Shown: positions 30,687 through 38,693 of the stretch, in pieces
How the letters are laid out: the number at the start of each line of letters is the position of its first letter
Numbering within the stretch: position 1 is the first letter of the stretch
Origin: Candidatus Leptofilum gracile
GTDB lineage: Bacteria > Chloroflexota > Anaerolineae > Promineifilales > Promineifilaceae
Direction of reading: 5' to 3'
Length of the DNA: 64,000 bases
Assembly: GCA_016713825.1 (NCBI GenBank)
Contig: JADJOJ010000009.1
Coordinates: 1-64,000, forward strand
Made by a program: the position numbers and the translations under genes
The notes under the pieces: model-generated
What the model was told of the DNA's origin: nothing
The model's database searches: none
The model's input: only the letters and a program-made list of their open reading frames with translations

Positions 30687-31051
30687 TGCCCCCAACTCGC
30701 TTTATTGGTGACTCAATTTCCGTGGCATTCCAGAAAGAACCGCTGTTTGCCAAGCAGCCACCCTGCCCAGACCGTTTTGTCTGGCGCGAGGAGCTGTTTG
30801 AAGTTGTGGCCAATTTACAGGAGTGGCGCGATTACGGCCGTCGGGGCCGAATGGCCAACAACATGCGGCCAGAGAATTTGAAAAAGGCGGCGCAGCGGGG
30901 TTCTTGGGGTGTGGGGCGGTATTATTTTCGGGTACAGGTGAGGAACGGCCGTCTTTTTGACATTTACTACGACCGGGCACCCAAAGGGCAGGATCAGCGG
31001 TTGGGGAGCTGGTTTATTTACCGCGAAATTCTGCCCGACAGTGAAAAGTAA
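30686..31051 (+). CDS. DUF6504-like protein
   Basis: 121 residues: FIGDSISVAFQKEPLFAKQP, PDRFVWREELFEVVANLQEW and the C-terminal YYFRVQVRNGRLFDIYYDRA, a small beta-rich fold like DUF6504 proteins, which often sit beside translesion polymerases. Here it is coupled to a lipoprotein gene instead. The last codons (SEK) and stop fall in a hairpin repeat. Function unknown. Confidence 0.65.
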   Translation: MPPTRFIGDSISVAFQKEPLFAKQPPCPDRFVWREELFEVVANLQEWRDYGRRGRMANNMRPENLKKAAQRGSWGVGRYYFRVQVRNGRLFDIYYDRAPKGQDQRLGSWFIYREILPDSEK

Positions 31052-31118
31052 AAAGCAAAAAATTTACCAACTTCTTCCTTTTTCCTTCTTACTTTTCACT
31101 TCTTCCCTCTCTACTTCT
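31040..31118. repeat. Tandem-unit hairpin (AGTGAAA family)
   Basis: AGTGAAAAGTAAAAAGC on the left and CTTACTTTTCACTTC on the right, the latter inside a pyrimidine-rich run of CTTCTTCC units. It overlaps the ends of both flanking genes. Confidence 0.65.
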
Positions 31119-31311
31119 TCCCAAACAAATTACCGAGTATGTTTGATGCCTGATCGGCCATACCGGGGTTTTCTAACAGGTTATCTAACTGCCCTGCCAG
31201 GGGAGCGGGTAACTTTTCCTTGAGGAAATCCAGCACGGCTTCGGCTGCTTTTTGGGCCTGCGCCTCTGGCAAACCAGTCCGTTCAGACACCATTTTTACT
31301 AATTCATCCAT
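31111..31311 (-). CDS. Small helical protein
   Basis: 66 residues, MDELVKMVSERTGLPEAQAQ then KAAEAVLDFLKEKLPAPLAG and a Gly/Asn-rich end GNLFGKK. GAGGAG precedes the start. The pattern (helix, AQKAAEAVL, LKEKLP) resembles DUF2267/DUF937-type small proteins that are common in actinobacteria and Chloroflexota. Role unknown. Confidence 0.6.
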   Translation of the reverse strand: MDELVKMVSERTGLPEAQAQKAAEAVLDFLKEKLPAPLAGQLDNLLENPGMADQASNILGNLFGKK

Positions 31312-31337
31312 TATGTGCTCCTCTGAAAATAAACCCC

Positions 31338-31418
31338 GGGGGGGGCTAAAAGGGGGCCGCCTCGTGCCCTAAAACCCCGGGGGGGGGGGGGGGTGGTTGG
31401 GGGGGGGGGGGGGGGGGG
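31338..31418. repeat. G-homopolymer tracts
   Basis: Runs of 8 (31338-31345), 15 (31379-31393) and 20 (31399-31418) G residues within 81 bp, directly upstream of the small helical protein gene. Nothing else in the window resembles this. It could be a G-quadruplex region, a hypervariable tract or an assembly artefact. Confidence 0.7.
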
Positions 31419-31426
31419 AGGTGTCG

Positions 31427-31470
31427 TCTCCTTCGTAAATGTGGGTCGGATTGCCAACCCGACCTACGGA
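31427..31470. repeat. Dispersed intergenic element, copy 2
   Basis: TCGTAAATGTGGGTCGGATT continues as GCCAACCCGACCTACGG. It corresponds to 1605-1650 with changes in the centre that keep the dyad. Confidence 0.6.
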
Positions 31471-31534
31471 TTGCTTTGAGTCGATTGCTAAGTTTTGGAC
31501 ACAGTTTGGCCTGCCTGGTCACAATTTTGGTTTC

Positions 31535-33055
31535 TCACATTTCACTGCCTAACTTCATTTTTTGCCAGGCATTTGCACGGTCTTGTACGGTGGCTGGCTG
31601 GGCAAGATCGGCCAGTACATCCAGAACGTACGGCTGTTGGCGCATGCCGACGAGGACGGCCGTAATGCCGGCGGTGCTGCGCAGGGCGCGTACGGCCGTT
31701 TGGCTCAACGTTTTTGCTTGCCAGTGGGGGTTGGCAGAGACGGCCGTTTCCTGAATGCGTTTGGTTTGTTTGGCCGCCTGCTCCTGGTAAAACGCGCTCA
31801 GGGCGGCCAGGGCGATGTTGGCCGCCTCCACATACTCATCCAGCCACAAGGCCGTCTCAGCAGGCAAATTCGGGCGGTTGGAGAGGAATTCTACGGCCGT
31901 TTGCGAGCGGGGCAGAATAAAGCGTGCCCGCACATCTTGCCAGTTCTGAAAGGTGCCAAACCCTCCCCAGTTCCCCTCTAACATGCGTCCCACGGAAAGG
32001 TAGTCGAGCAGCTGCTGGCGGGTCTCATCGTCCAGGGAGAGGGTGTTGAGGTGTTGGGTGGCAAACAGGGTTTCTAGCTGTACGCAGCTGTCAACCGCGG
32101 TTGACACCTCCTCTGGTGTGGCCGGGTAGCTGGGGGGCAGTACGTCGGCCAGCCGGGTCAGGCTCTCTTGCACGATGGCGTTGAGAGGGCGGTTAATTAG
32201 CACAACCAGGTTATGCGCTTCGGCAAATTGCAAGACGGTCTGGTCGTTTGGCTGGTTGGCTTCGGTGGCCGCGCCGGTTTCTAGCAGGTTCATCGGCAGC
32301 TGTACCCAGCGAAAATGGTGGTTAGGGCTGATCTCTTGGGCCACGTGCCAGATGCGGCTGAGGTCGGTGAAGGTGTAGCTGCGGGCCGGTTCGGGGAAGC
32401 TGTTGGAGCTGATGCCGTAGCTTTGGATACGGCCGTCTGCCACCGCTTGCTCTAAAAATTCAAACGCCAGCCGGATGCGCTGGTAGTAGGTGCGGCGGGC
32501 TTCCTCCAGCGGCAGCGGGCGGCGTTGGGCCCAGCTCAGGTAATATTCCGGGTTGTGCAGCAGGTAAACGTCTAGCGTCTCCAGGTTCAGCCGCTCCAGG
32601 CTGCGGTTGAGCTGGTCTTCCAGGAAGTCGGGATGGATGCAATGGTCGAGGCCGTCGGCGTACTTCACCAGGTTGGGAAACGGCCGTCCTTCTTGCTTGC
32701 GCTGCTGAGCCAGGGCGTAGTTAAACCCTTGCAGGTAGCCCACTTTGGAGACGATCACCACCTGCTCGCGGCTGAGTTCGCCTGCGTCAACGAGCTCGGC
32801 CAGCACGCGGCCAATGAGCCGCTCGGAGCCGCCATCGCCGTAATTGCTGCTGGTGTCGATGAGGTTGATGCCGCTTTGCAGCGCCTGGCGCAAGGCTTGC
32901 TCGTGCTGTTTTTGCCCGGCGGTAACGCGGTAGCTGCCAAAGCCAACCTGGCTCATTTGCCAACCCAGTATTGGCACAATGGTTGTGCCGATGTTGGTGT
33001 GCTGCTGGAAGTAGGTTTGTGTGGAAACGGCCGTTGCCTTACCAGGAATACCCAT
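31535..33055 (-). CDS. Aldo/keto reductase with long C-terminal extension
   Basis: 506 residues from ATG 33055 (GGAGCAAAA upstream). The TIM-barrel core has FGSYRVTAG, the catalytic Asp/Tyr segment LIDTSSNYGDGGSERLIG (about 65-82), Lys in VIVSKVGY (about 106) and His in VYLLHNPEYY (about 165). NADPH-binding residues would lie near TAGITAVLVGMRQQ towards the end. The protein is about 170 residues longer than usual, with a helical insert of about 150 residues after the barrel's sixth strand. One copy of the parAB-associated palindrome is inside the coding region (32089-32106). Confidence 0.85.
   Translation of the reverse strand: MGIPGKATAVSTQTYFQQHTNIGTTIVPILGWQMSQVGFGSYRVTAGQKQHEQALRQALQSGINLIDTSSNYGDGGSERLIGRVLAELVDAGELSREQVVIVSKVGYLQGFNYALAQQRKQEGRPFPNLVKYADGLDHCIHPDFLEDQLNRSLERLNLETLDVYLLHNPEYYLSWAQRRPLPLEEARRTYYQRIRLAFEFLEQAVADGRIQSYGISSNSFPEPARSYTFTDLSRIWHVAQEISPNHHFRWVQLPMNLLETGAATEANQPNDQTVLQFAEAHNLVVLINRPLNAIVQESLTRLADVLPPSYPATPEEVSTAVDSCVQLETLFATQHLNTLSLDDETRQQLLDYLSVGRMLEGNWGGFGTFQNWQDVRARFILPRSQTAVEFLSNRPNLPAETALWLDEYVEAANIALAALSAFYQEQAAKQTKRIQETAVSANPHWQAKTLSQTAVRALRSTAGITAVLVGMRQQPYVLDVLADLAQPATVQDRANAWQKMKLGSEM
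32089..32106. promoter_or_regulatory. Palindrome copy A, candidate parS-like site
   Basis: TGTCAACCGCGGTTGACA, a perfect 18-bp palindrome inside the aldo/keto reductase gene. It shares the half-site TGTCAACC with two further copies near parAB. Confidence 0.6.
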
Positions 33056-33134
33056 TTTTGCTCCAAAAAAACATTTTCACAGATAACCCCAATCCTAAAG
33101 CGTAAACGCCCAAATGGCAACGCATTTACATAAA

Positions 33135-33150
33135 TGTTTCCCGTGAAACG
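33135..33150. promoter_or_regulatory. Near-canonical parS
   Basis: TGTTTCCCGTGAAACG matches the widespread chromosomal parS (TGTTTCACGTGAAACA) at 14 of 16 positions. It lies 1.3 kb from parB and abuts palindrome copy B. Confidence 0.6.
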
Positions 33151-33166
33151 TCAACCAAGGTTGACA
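33149..33166. promoter_or_regulatory. Palindrome copy B, candidate parS-like site
   Basis: CGTCAACCAAGGTTGACA: the same half-sites as copies A and C around an AA centre, directly joined to the near-canonical parS at 33135-33150. Confidence 0.65.
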
Positions 33167-33660
33167 GTTGTCCCCCTGCCCCACTGTTTAACCGGCTGTT
33201 GGGTCAAGGATTTTCCTGCAAAATTAGCCAAAACAGGGGGTGTGCAGTCTGGTCTGTGCCAAAATGTTAAATTTGTGACGCTTTGATCAATTGAAGGGTC
33301 TACTCAAGGCGAAATCAAAAAATGTTTGGTTCCTATTCAGGTTCGCTGTAAGACCCGAAGGGTTTGGTTCATTAGAGACAAATAGTCGAGTTCAAAACCC
33401 TTAATGCTGTGTTGGGCAATTTGTTCGTAAAGTTTTGGCAAAATGATATCGATCTAACTTGCGTAAAATTAGAAGGTACTTCAAAATTGGACTATTGTAA
33501 GGGTGTCTTGCCTCTCAAAAGGGGATTACTTATATTAAAATAGACATATTTCAGGGACGTTTGCTAATAATGCTCAACAAGCATCATAAAGTCTCCAATT
33601 TTAGGGCTACCGAAAAGCATAAAAACAGTTTAGTAACCTCAATGGTACAGGTAATTGACA
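33167..33660. other. Intergenic region upstream of the OmpR-type regulator
   Basis: About 490 bp without a gene. AT-rich towards the regulator. It contains a copy of a dispersed element at 33330-33372 (CCTATTCAGGTTCGCTGTAA then GACCCGAAGGGTTTGG). No DnaA boxes were seen. Confidence 0.5.
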
Positions 33661-34395
33661 ATGGTGAATAAGGAAAAAGTTCTGATAATAGATGATAGTC
33701 GTGAAATGTTACTGGTTATGAAGCATTTGCTGCTTAATCACGGCTATCTCCCGCTGCTTGCTGAAAACGGATTGGCCGGCTTGCAAATGGTTGAAGAACA
33801 TAATCCAGACCTCATTGTACTAGACCTGAATATGCCAGTTGTGGATGGTTGGGAAGTGTGTGAGCAAATTAGAGAGAAATCAAATGTGCCCATCATTATT
33901 TTAACGGCCGCACACGTGACCAATGAAGATACAGTGCGAGGATTGGAACTAGGGGCTAATGATTACATCATCAAACCGTTTAACCAGCAGGTAATGGTTG
34001 CCCGCATTCGTTCGGCTTTGCGCTGGTCGGCCAAAGCGCCCAACGGCTTGCTGTATGAAGATGATATCTTGTCAGTTGATATACGCAGGCGTGAAGTGGT
34101 GAAAAATGGGGAAATTCTCAAGCTTACAAAGAAAGAGTTTGCCTTGTTGGTGGCTCTGGTAACTGAGTCTCCAGCGGTTGTGGATCATGAAGCGTTATTC
34201 AGCAAAGTATGGGATGATACCTATGCTTTTGATGTAAACTATGTGCGCATTTTTGTGGGGCATTTGCGCAAAAAACTTGAAGAAGACCCTGCCAATCCCA
34301 GCTATATCCATAATGAACGTGGGGTTGGCTACCGTTTTGAACGCTTAGCCCCAGAGACAGATGCGAGCATGGCTACTATTCGGCAAGAAGCGTAA
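33661..34395 (+). CDS. OmpR/PhoB-family response regulator
   Basis: About 244 residues. The receiver has VLIIDDSREM, the phosphoacceptor in LIVLDLNMPVVDGWE (Asp near 55), the Thr in IIILTAA and the Lys in DYIIKPFN. The winged-helix effector has KLTKKEFALLVALV and YVRIFVGHLRKKLEEDPANP with RGVGYRFE. Starts are ATG 33661 or GTG 33664. No kinase gene is adjacent, so it is an orphan here. Its base composition is more A/T-rich than its neighbours. Confidence 0.9.
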   Translation: MVNKEKVLIIDDSREMLLVMKHLLLNHGYLPLLAENGLAGLQMVEEHNPDLIVLDLNMPVVDGWEVCEQIREKSNVPIIILTAAHVTNEDTVRGLELGANDYIIKPFNQQVMVARIRSALRWSAKAPNGLLYEDDILSVDIRRREVVKNGEILKLTKKEFALLVALVTESPAVVDHEALFSKVWDDTYAFDVNYVRIFVGHLRKKLEEDPANPSYIHNERGVGYRFERLAPETDASMATIRQEA

Positions 34396-34466
34396 AAGTT
34401 TCCCCAAATCGCTAAAAATGACAATGAATGGGATGTGATTACGGCCGTTCATTCCCTTCATTCCCT

Positions 34467-35591
34467 TCATTCCCCTTCAACCGCCATCAACAAACTATTT
34501 ACATGCTGCTGAATAATATGGAGCCGCCGCACCACTTCTGCCTTTTCCCCAGGGGGTAGCCCCTGGGCTTTAATCCGTGAAAGATGCTGCATGATGTACC
34601 CCAGCCGGGTGATGTTGTCCACGCGCATTGTGCCCGGTGCCAGGTCTGGCAGCGTATCTGCTTCGTGCAGCAAGGCAGAGGCAGCTTTACTGGTGGGGGT
34701 AAATAGATCTTCTTCCTCAGGTAGGTCGGTTAGCAGATCATGGGCCGGATCAAAAGCTTGCTCTGCCATCTCCGCCATCTCTTGCAACTCCCGGATGGTT
34801 TGATATACCGTTTTGTCAGGATTGTCCTTGAGGTAGCGGGCCACATCTTTTACTTCGGCCGGCGATAAATCGCCAGCTAGCCGGGCTTTGTGCAGCGCCC
34901 GCACTTGCGATGGCTTAAGCCCCTGATAAACCCGAGTGTCGCGCTCGCTCAGTACCCCATCCCGCACGTCATCTTTAACTTCATCTGGCAAATCCAGCAG
35001 CTTAATGAGCTGGTGAATGCGTTGGCGCGAGTAGCCCAGTCGCTTACCCACTTTGGCCCAAGAAACCTTGTTCCCCCACGGTTCATCACTGGTGACGCCC
35101 TCTTCACGGGCGGCATCTAGCTCATTTTGCATGAGGTCGCGCAGGCGCAGCAGGCCGGCAGCGCGGTCTACATCGTTTAAATCTTCACGCTGGATGTTTT
35201 CTACCAGCTGGCGCACAAAGCGGGTGACATTGTCGTAGTTGCGGCGCTGCACGACGGCGGGAATGGTTTCCAGGCCCGCCATTTGGGCCGCGCGCCAGCG
35301 GCGCTCGCCGTGCACAATCAGGTAGTTGTTGGGGGCAATTTCGGTGACTTCGATGGGCTGAATGACGCCATCCTGGCGGATGCTTTCGCTGAGCTCTTCC
35401 AGGCTTTCGCGGGGGAAGGTTTGGCGCGGCTGGGAGGGGTCTGGCTGGATGGCGTCCAGGCGCAGGGCCAGTAAAACCAGCCCAGAGGCTTGCTCGACGT
35501 CGCTGTTGGTGCTGAACAGCTTTTCCAGATCGCCAGCATGGGGTTTGCTAGGCTGTGTCAGGTTGATTTTGCCACGTTTTTTCCGTCCCAT
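34467..35591 (-). CDS. parB: Chromosome-partitioning protein ParB
   Basis: About 374 residues from ATG 35591 (AAAGGAAGC upstream). The N-terminal nuclease-like domain has ALRLDAIQPDPSQPRQTF and the CTP-binding HGERRWRAAQM (GERR motif, about 97). The central helix-turn-helix is VGKRLGYSRQRIHQLIKLLD. The C-terminus is long and acidic before the dimerisation part. ParB binds parS sites and loads onto DNA as a CTP-dependent clamp. It starts one base after the parA stop. Three palindromes near the locus are likely targets. Confidence 0.9.
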   Translation of the reverse strand: MGRKKRGKINLTQPSKPHAGDLEKLFSTNSDVEQASGLVLLALRLDAIQPDPSQPRQTFPRESLEELSESIRQDGVIQPIEVTEIAPNNYLIVHGERRWRAAQMAGLETIPAVVQRRNYDNVTRFVRQLVENIQREDLNDVDRAAGLLRLRDLMQNELDAAREEGVTSDEPWGNKVSWAKVGKRLGYSRQRIHQLIKLLDLPDEVKDDVRDGVLSERDTRVYQGLKPSQVRALHKARLAGDLSPAEVKDVARYLKDNPDKTVYQTIRELQEMAEMAEQAFDPAHDLLTDLPEEEDLFTPTSKAASALLHEADTLPDLAPGTMRVDNITRLGYIMQHLSRIKAQGLPPGEKAEVVRRLHIIQQHVNSLLMAVEGE

Positions 35592-35592
35592 G

Positions 35593-36375
35593 CTAGCTTC
35601 CTTTGGCAATTTGTTTGGCAATCTTGCGGTAAGCGTCGGCTCCCTGGCCGGTGCTGTCGTAGGTGATGATGCTTTGGCCAGCGACGGCGCTTTCGGCAAA
35701 GCGCACGGAGCGTTTGACGATGGGCTCGAAGATGCGAATGCCGTCGCCGTATTGGCTGTCTATGGCGGCCAGGATGTCGCGAGTGAGGGTGGTGCGGGTG
35801 TCGGCCATGGTGAGGAGGATGCCATCGATGACCAGGTTGGGGTTGAGCTTTTTGCGGCGTACGGTTTCGATGCTGGAGAGGATCATGAGTGCGCCGCGGG
35901 CGGCCAGGTATTCGGTTTGGATGGGGATGATGACGCTGGAAGCGGCCGTTAATGCATTCACCACCAGCAGCCCCAATGATGGATTGCAATCAATCAAAAT
36001 ATAGTCGTACTGATTCACCACGCTGGTAAGGATGGTGGTGAGCACGCGCTCGCGGCTGAGGGTGTTGATGAGCGACAGCTCGATGAGGCTGAGTTCAGCC
36101 TGGGCGGGCAGCAGGTGAAATTTCTCGTCTGTTTCGTAGATAGAGCCGATGACATTGCTTTCGTACCCTTCAATTTCGCTTTTGAAGGCGTCGTAGATGG
36201 TGGGGCTGAGGTTATCAGGGTCGAAACCGGCATGTTGGGTGAGGTTACATTGCGGGTCCAGGTCTACAGCCAGAACGCGATGGCCCATCTCGCCCAGGGC
36301 GGCCGCCAGGTTGATGGTGGTGGTGGTTTTGCCGACCCCGCCTTTTTGCATGGCGATGGCAATAATTTTGGTCAT
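35593..36375 (-). CDS. parA: Chromosome-partitioning ATPase ParA
   Basis: 260 residues from ATG 36375 (CGAGGAGAAGCA upstream): MTKIIAIAMQKGGVGKTTTT with the deviant Walker A, VLAVDLDPQCNLTQHAG (A' motif) and YDYILIDCNPSLGLLVVNAL (Walker B). Length matches chromosomal ParA/Soj. An in-frame extension to 36684 would run across an operator-like palindrome and lacks a ribosome site, so the shorter start is preferred. ParA forms ATP-dependent dimers on the nucleoid and moves ParB-parS complexes. Confidence 0.92.
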   Translation of the reverse strand: MTKIIAIAMQKGGVGKTTTTINLAAALGEMGHRVLAVDLDPQCNLTQHAGFDPDNLSPTIYDAFKSEIEGYESNVIGSIYETDEKFHLLPAQAELSLIELSLINTLSRERVLTTILTSVVNQYDYILIDCNPSLGLLVVNALTAASSVIIPIQTEYLAARGALMILSSIETVRRKKLNPNLVIDGILLTMADTRTTLTRDILAAIDSQYGDGIRIFEPIVKRSVRFAESAVAGQSIITYDSTGQGADAYRKIAKQIAKGS

Positions 36376-36392
36376 TGCTTCTCCTCGTTTGA

Positions 36393-36450
36393 GTGGTTGG
36401 TAGCTGGTGGCTGGTGTGTGCTGAACGAGCGACTGGCTACCGGCAACTAA
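36393..36450. repeat. Imperfect hairpin of GGTAGCTGGTGGC units
   Basis: GGTTGGTAGCTGGTGGCTGG upstream of parA pairs loosely with CGACTGGCTACCGGC. Weaker than other members of the hairpin class. Confidence 0.4.
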
Positions 36451-36503
36451 TTCTACTTTTTGCTGGTCAACGATAACACGAAGGGTTTTGTGCGTCAAAG
36501 AAG

Positions 36504-36521
36504 TGTCAACCGGGGTTGACA
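36504..36521. promoter_or_regulatory. Palindrome copy C, candidate parS-like site
   Basis: TGTCAACCGGGGTTGACA, about 130 bp upstream of the parA start. Its position also allows autoregulation of the parAB operon. Confidence 0.65.
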
Positions 36522-36698
36522 TCTTTTTCTTGAGAACTGGGTGGTAGAGTAAGTGATAGATGCTGTCGGGCAAAGTTGCTGATTTGGGCTGGTTTTTGTT
36601 GCTAGCGTAATGCCTGGTGCCTGGCCCTGGTTGGTAAAAAGTTCTGCATACCGTTTTTGTTGAACAGGGTGTACAAACTGGCAAAAATTGCTTACAAT

Positions 36699-36737
36699 AT
36701 AACGCACCGTGTTATAATTGGTAACGCATTGTGTTAT
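36699..36737 (+). promoter_or_regulatory. Promoter region with tandem operators for the GMC gene
   Basis: ATAAC-GCACCGT-GTTAT (36699-36715) and GTAAC-GCATTGT-GTTAT (36721-36737) are two 17-bp inverted repeats, 22 bp start to start. A TATAAT -10 (36713-36718) overlaps the first. TetR-type autoregulators bind such pairs. The GMC gene starts 70 bp downstream. Confidence 0.6.
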
Positions 36738-36805
36738 AGGCAAATGAATAATAATTTTGATGACGGTTTGTTGTGGGCAACGGCCGTTCACCAACAGGTT
36801 AAAAA

Positions 36806-38581
36806 ATGACACAAAATTCCCCGCATTTCCCGCAAGTCGCTGACGATGTGTACGACTACATCATCGTTGGCTCTGGTTTTGGCGGCAGCGTTTCGGCAAT
36901 GCGCCTGACCGAAAAGGGGTACCGCGTGCTCGTTCTAGAGCGCGGCAAACGGTACCAGGCTGAAGATTTCCCCAAGACAAACTGGAACATTTTTAAATAT
37001 TTGTGGCAGCCAGCGCTGCGCTGTTTTGGCATCATGGGCGTTAACTTTTTGGACGATATGATGATTTTGAACGGCAGCGGCGTGGGCGGCGGCAGTTTGG
37101 TGTACGCCAGTACCCACATCGAGCCCGGCGAAAAGTTTTATGAAGCCGAAGAGTGGGTTGATCTGGCTGACTGGAAAACAGAGCTGGCGCCCCACTTCCA
37201 GACGGCTAACCGGATGCTGGGCGTGCGGGAAAATCCGCTGTTTTGGCCGGCCGATTACCGGTTGCAGGAGATTGCCAACGAGGTGGGCCAGGGGCAGACG
37301 TTTAAGCCGACGCCCGTGGCCATTTTCTTTGGCGATCCGGGGGAGACGGTGCCGGACCCGTTTTTTGGCGGCGAGGGGCCAGACCGGGCGGGCTGTATTC
37401 ATTGCGGCGGCTGCATGGTGGGCTGTCGCCACAATGCCAAAAACACGCTGGATAAAAATTACCTCTACTTTGCCGAAAAGTGGGGGGCCGAGGTGCGGGC
37501 AGAGGCGAATGTGCGGCAGATACGGCCGCTTTACGGCCCTCAACCCGGCGTAGCACGGTACGAAATCGAATATGAAAAAGTAACCGACTGGGTGTTCAAA
37601 CGAAAGCAGACCGTGCGCGCCCGCAACGTCATTTTGTCGGCGGGGGTGCTGGGCACGGTGAATTTGCTGCTGCAATGCCGCGACGAGCTTAAAACGCTGC
37701 CGCTGCTCTCTCAACGGCTGGGCTGGATGGTGCGCAGCAACAGCGAGGCGCTGATGGGCGTGACGGCCCGCGACGGCGAGGTAGATTACTCGAAGGGCGT
37801 GGCGATTACGTCCCACTTTTGGCTGGATGAGGTAACGAGTGTGGAACCGGTGCGGTACCCGCGCGGATCGTCGTTGATGCGCAATTTGGCGGTGCCGCTG
37901 GTGAGTTTGCAGGGCGGTGGCTGGCGGCGCTTTGGTCGCTTTATGGTGGAGGGGGTGAAACGGCCGTATGATTTCCTCAAGACCCGCTTTTTACCCGATT
38001 GGGCCAGAGATTCTACCATTTTGCTCATTATGCAAACGGCCGAAAACCGGATGCGGCTCAAGCGGGGGCGCAGCATCTTTACCCTGTTCCGCCAGGGGTT
38101 GGTGAGCGAGCGAGATGAGAGCCTGCCGATTCCGGCCGTGGTGGACGCGGGACGCGCCGTGGCGAACCGCTTTGCCGAGAAGATCAACGGCATTCCTCAA
38201 TCTACCGTGAATGAGGTGCTGCTGGAAACGCCCTCTACGGCCCACATTTTGGGCGGCTGCGGCATCGGGGCCAGTGCAGATGAAGGCGTCATCGATACCA
38301 AGCATGAGGTGTTCAACTATCCGGGGCTGTTTGTGGCGGATGGCTCGGTGATCCCGGCCAATTTGGGGGTGAATCCTAGCCTGACGATTACGGCGATGAC
38401 GGAGCGGGCGATGAGTTTGGTGCCAAAGGTGGAGGTGGCGGAAAAGATACGGCCGTTAGCCAACCCCGGTTTTGTACCAGAAGTGACGGTGGGAAACGGC
38501 CGTCGCCAACGCGTTTTGGCCTGGGCAGGATTGACCGCTTTGGCTAGTTTGGCCCTGTTTGGCCTGTGGAAGAAACGATAA
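36806..38581 (+). CDS. GMC-family flavin oxidoreductase with C-terminal membrane anchor
   Basis: 591 residues. The FAD site is YIIVGSGFGGSVSAMRL (about 18-34), followed by VLVLERGKRY and NGSGVGGGSLVYAS. A CIHCGGCMVGC block (C-x2-C-x2-C-x3-C, about 197-207), common in long-chain alcohol/cholesterol-oxidase-type GMC enzymes, precedes the ANVRQI segment. The catalytic His region is STAHILGGCGIGA and the end of the flavin fold is VNPSLTITAM. A final hydrophobic helix (AGLTALASLALFGL) and WKKR anchor it to the membrane. With the aldehyde dehydrogenase next door it could oxidise a membrane-borne alcohol in two steps. Confidence 0.85.
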   Translation: MTQNSPHFPQVADDVYDYIIVGSGFGGSVSAMRLTEKGYRVLVLERGKRYQAEDFPKTNWNIFKYLWQPALRCFGIMGVNFLDDMMILNGSGVGGGSLVYASTHIEPGEKFYEAEEWVDLADWKTELAPHFQTANRMLGVRENPLFWPADYRLQEIANEVGQGQTFKPTPVAIFFGDPGETVPDPFFGGEGPDRAGCIHCGGCMVGCRHNAKNTLDKNYLYFAEKWGAEVRAEANVRQIRPLYGPQPGVARYEIEYEKVTDWVFKRKQTVRARNVILSAGVLGTVNLLLQCRDELKTLPLLSQRLGWMVRSNSEALMGVTARDGEVDYSKGVAITSHFWLDEVTSVEPVRYPRGSSLMRNLAVPLVSLQGGGWRRFGRFMVEGVKRPYDFLKTRFLPDWARDSTILLIMQTAENRMRLKRGRSIFTLFRQGLVSERDESLPIPAVVDAGRAVANRFAEKINGIPQSTVNEVLLETPSTAHILGGCGIGASADEGVIDTKHEVFNYPGLFVADGSVIPANLGVNPSLTITAMTERAMSLVPKVEVAEKIRPLANPGFVPEVTVGNGRRQRVLAWAGLTALASLALFGLWKKR

Positions 38582-38594
38582 AGTTGAAATTTTT

Positions 38595-38681
38595 AATAGT
38601 GAATTGTGCACAATGAATTGAGAATGGTGAATGAATACCACTTCACAATTCATTATTAACTATTCACAATTCATTATTTTT
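38595..38681. repeat. Tandem-unit hairpin (GTGAATTG family)
   Basis: GTGAATTGTGCACAATGAAT and neighbours on the left are mirrored by CACAATTCATTATTAACTAT and a further CACAATTCATTA on the right. It lies between the GMC and aldehyde dehydrogenase genes. Confidence 0.7.
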
Positions 38682-38693
38682 TAAGGAGCGCGA

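Noticed and set aside
31338..31418. Calling the G runs a G-quadruplex regulator
   Set aside because: Artefact is at least as likely; kept only as an observation.
33056..33660. Replication origin next to parAB
   Set aside because: No DnaA boxes, no dnaA/dnaN/gidA genes; parS alone does not mark the origin.
35362..35952. 196-codon frame antisense to parAB
   Set aside because: Mirror frame of a G+C-rich gene without start signals.
36376..36684. N-terminal extension of ParA by about 100 residues
   Set aside because: It crosses the palindrome at 36504, lacks a ribosome site, and the family starts at the MTKII position.
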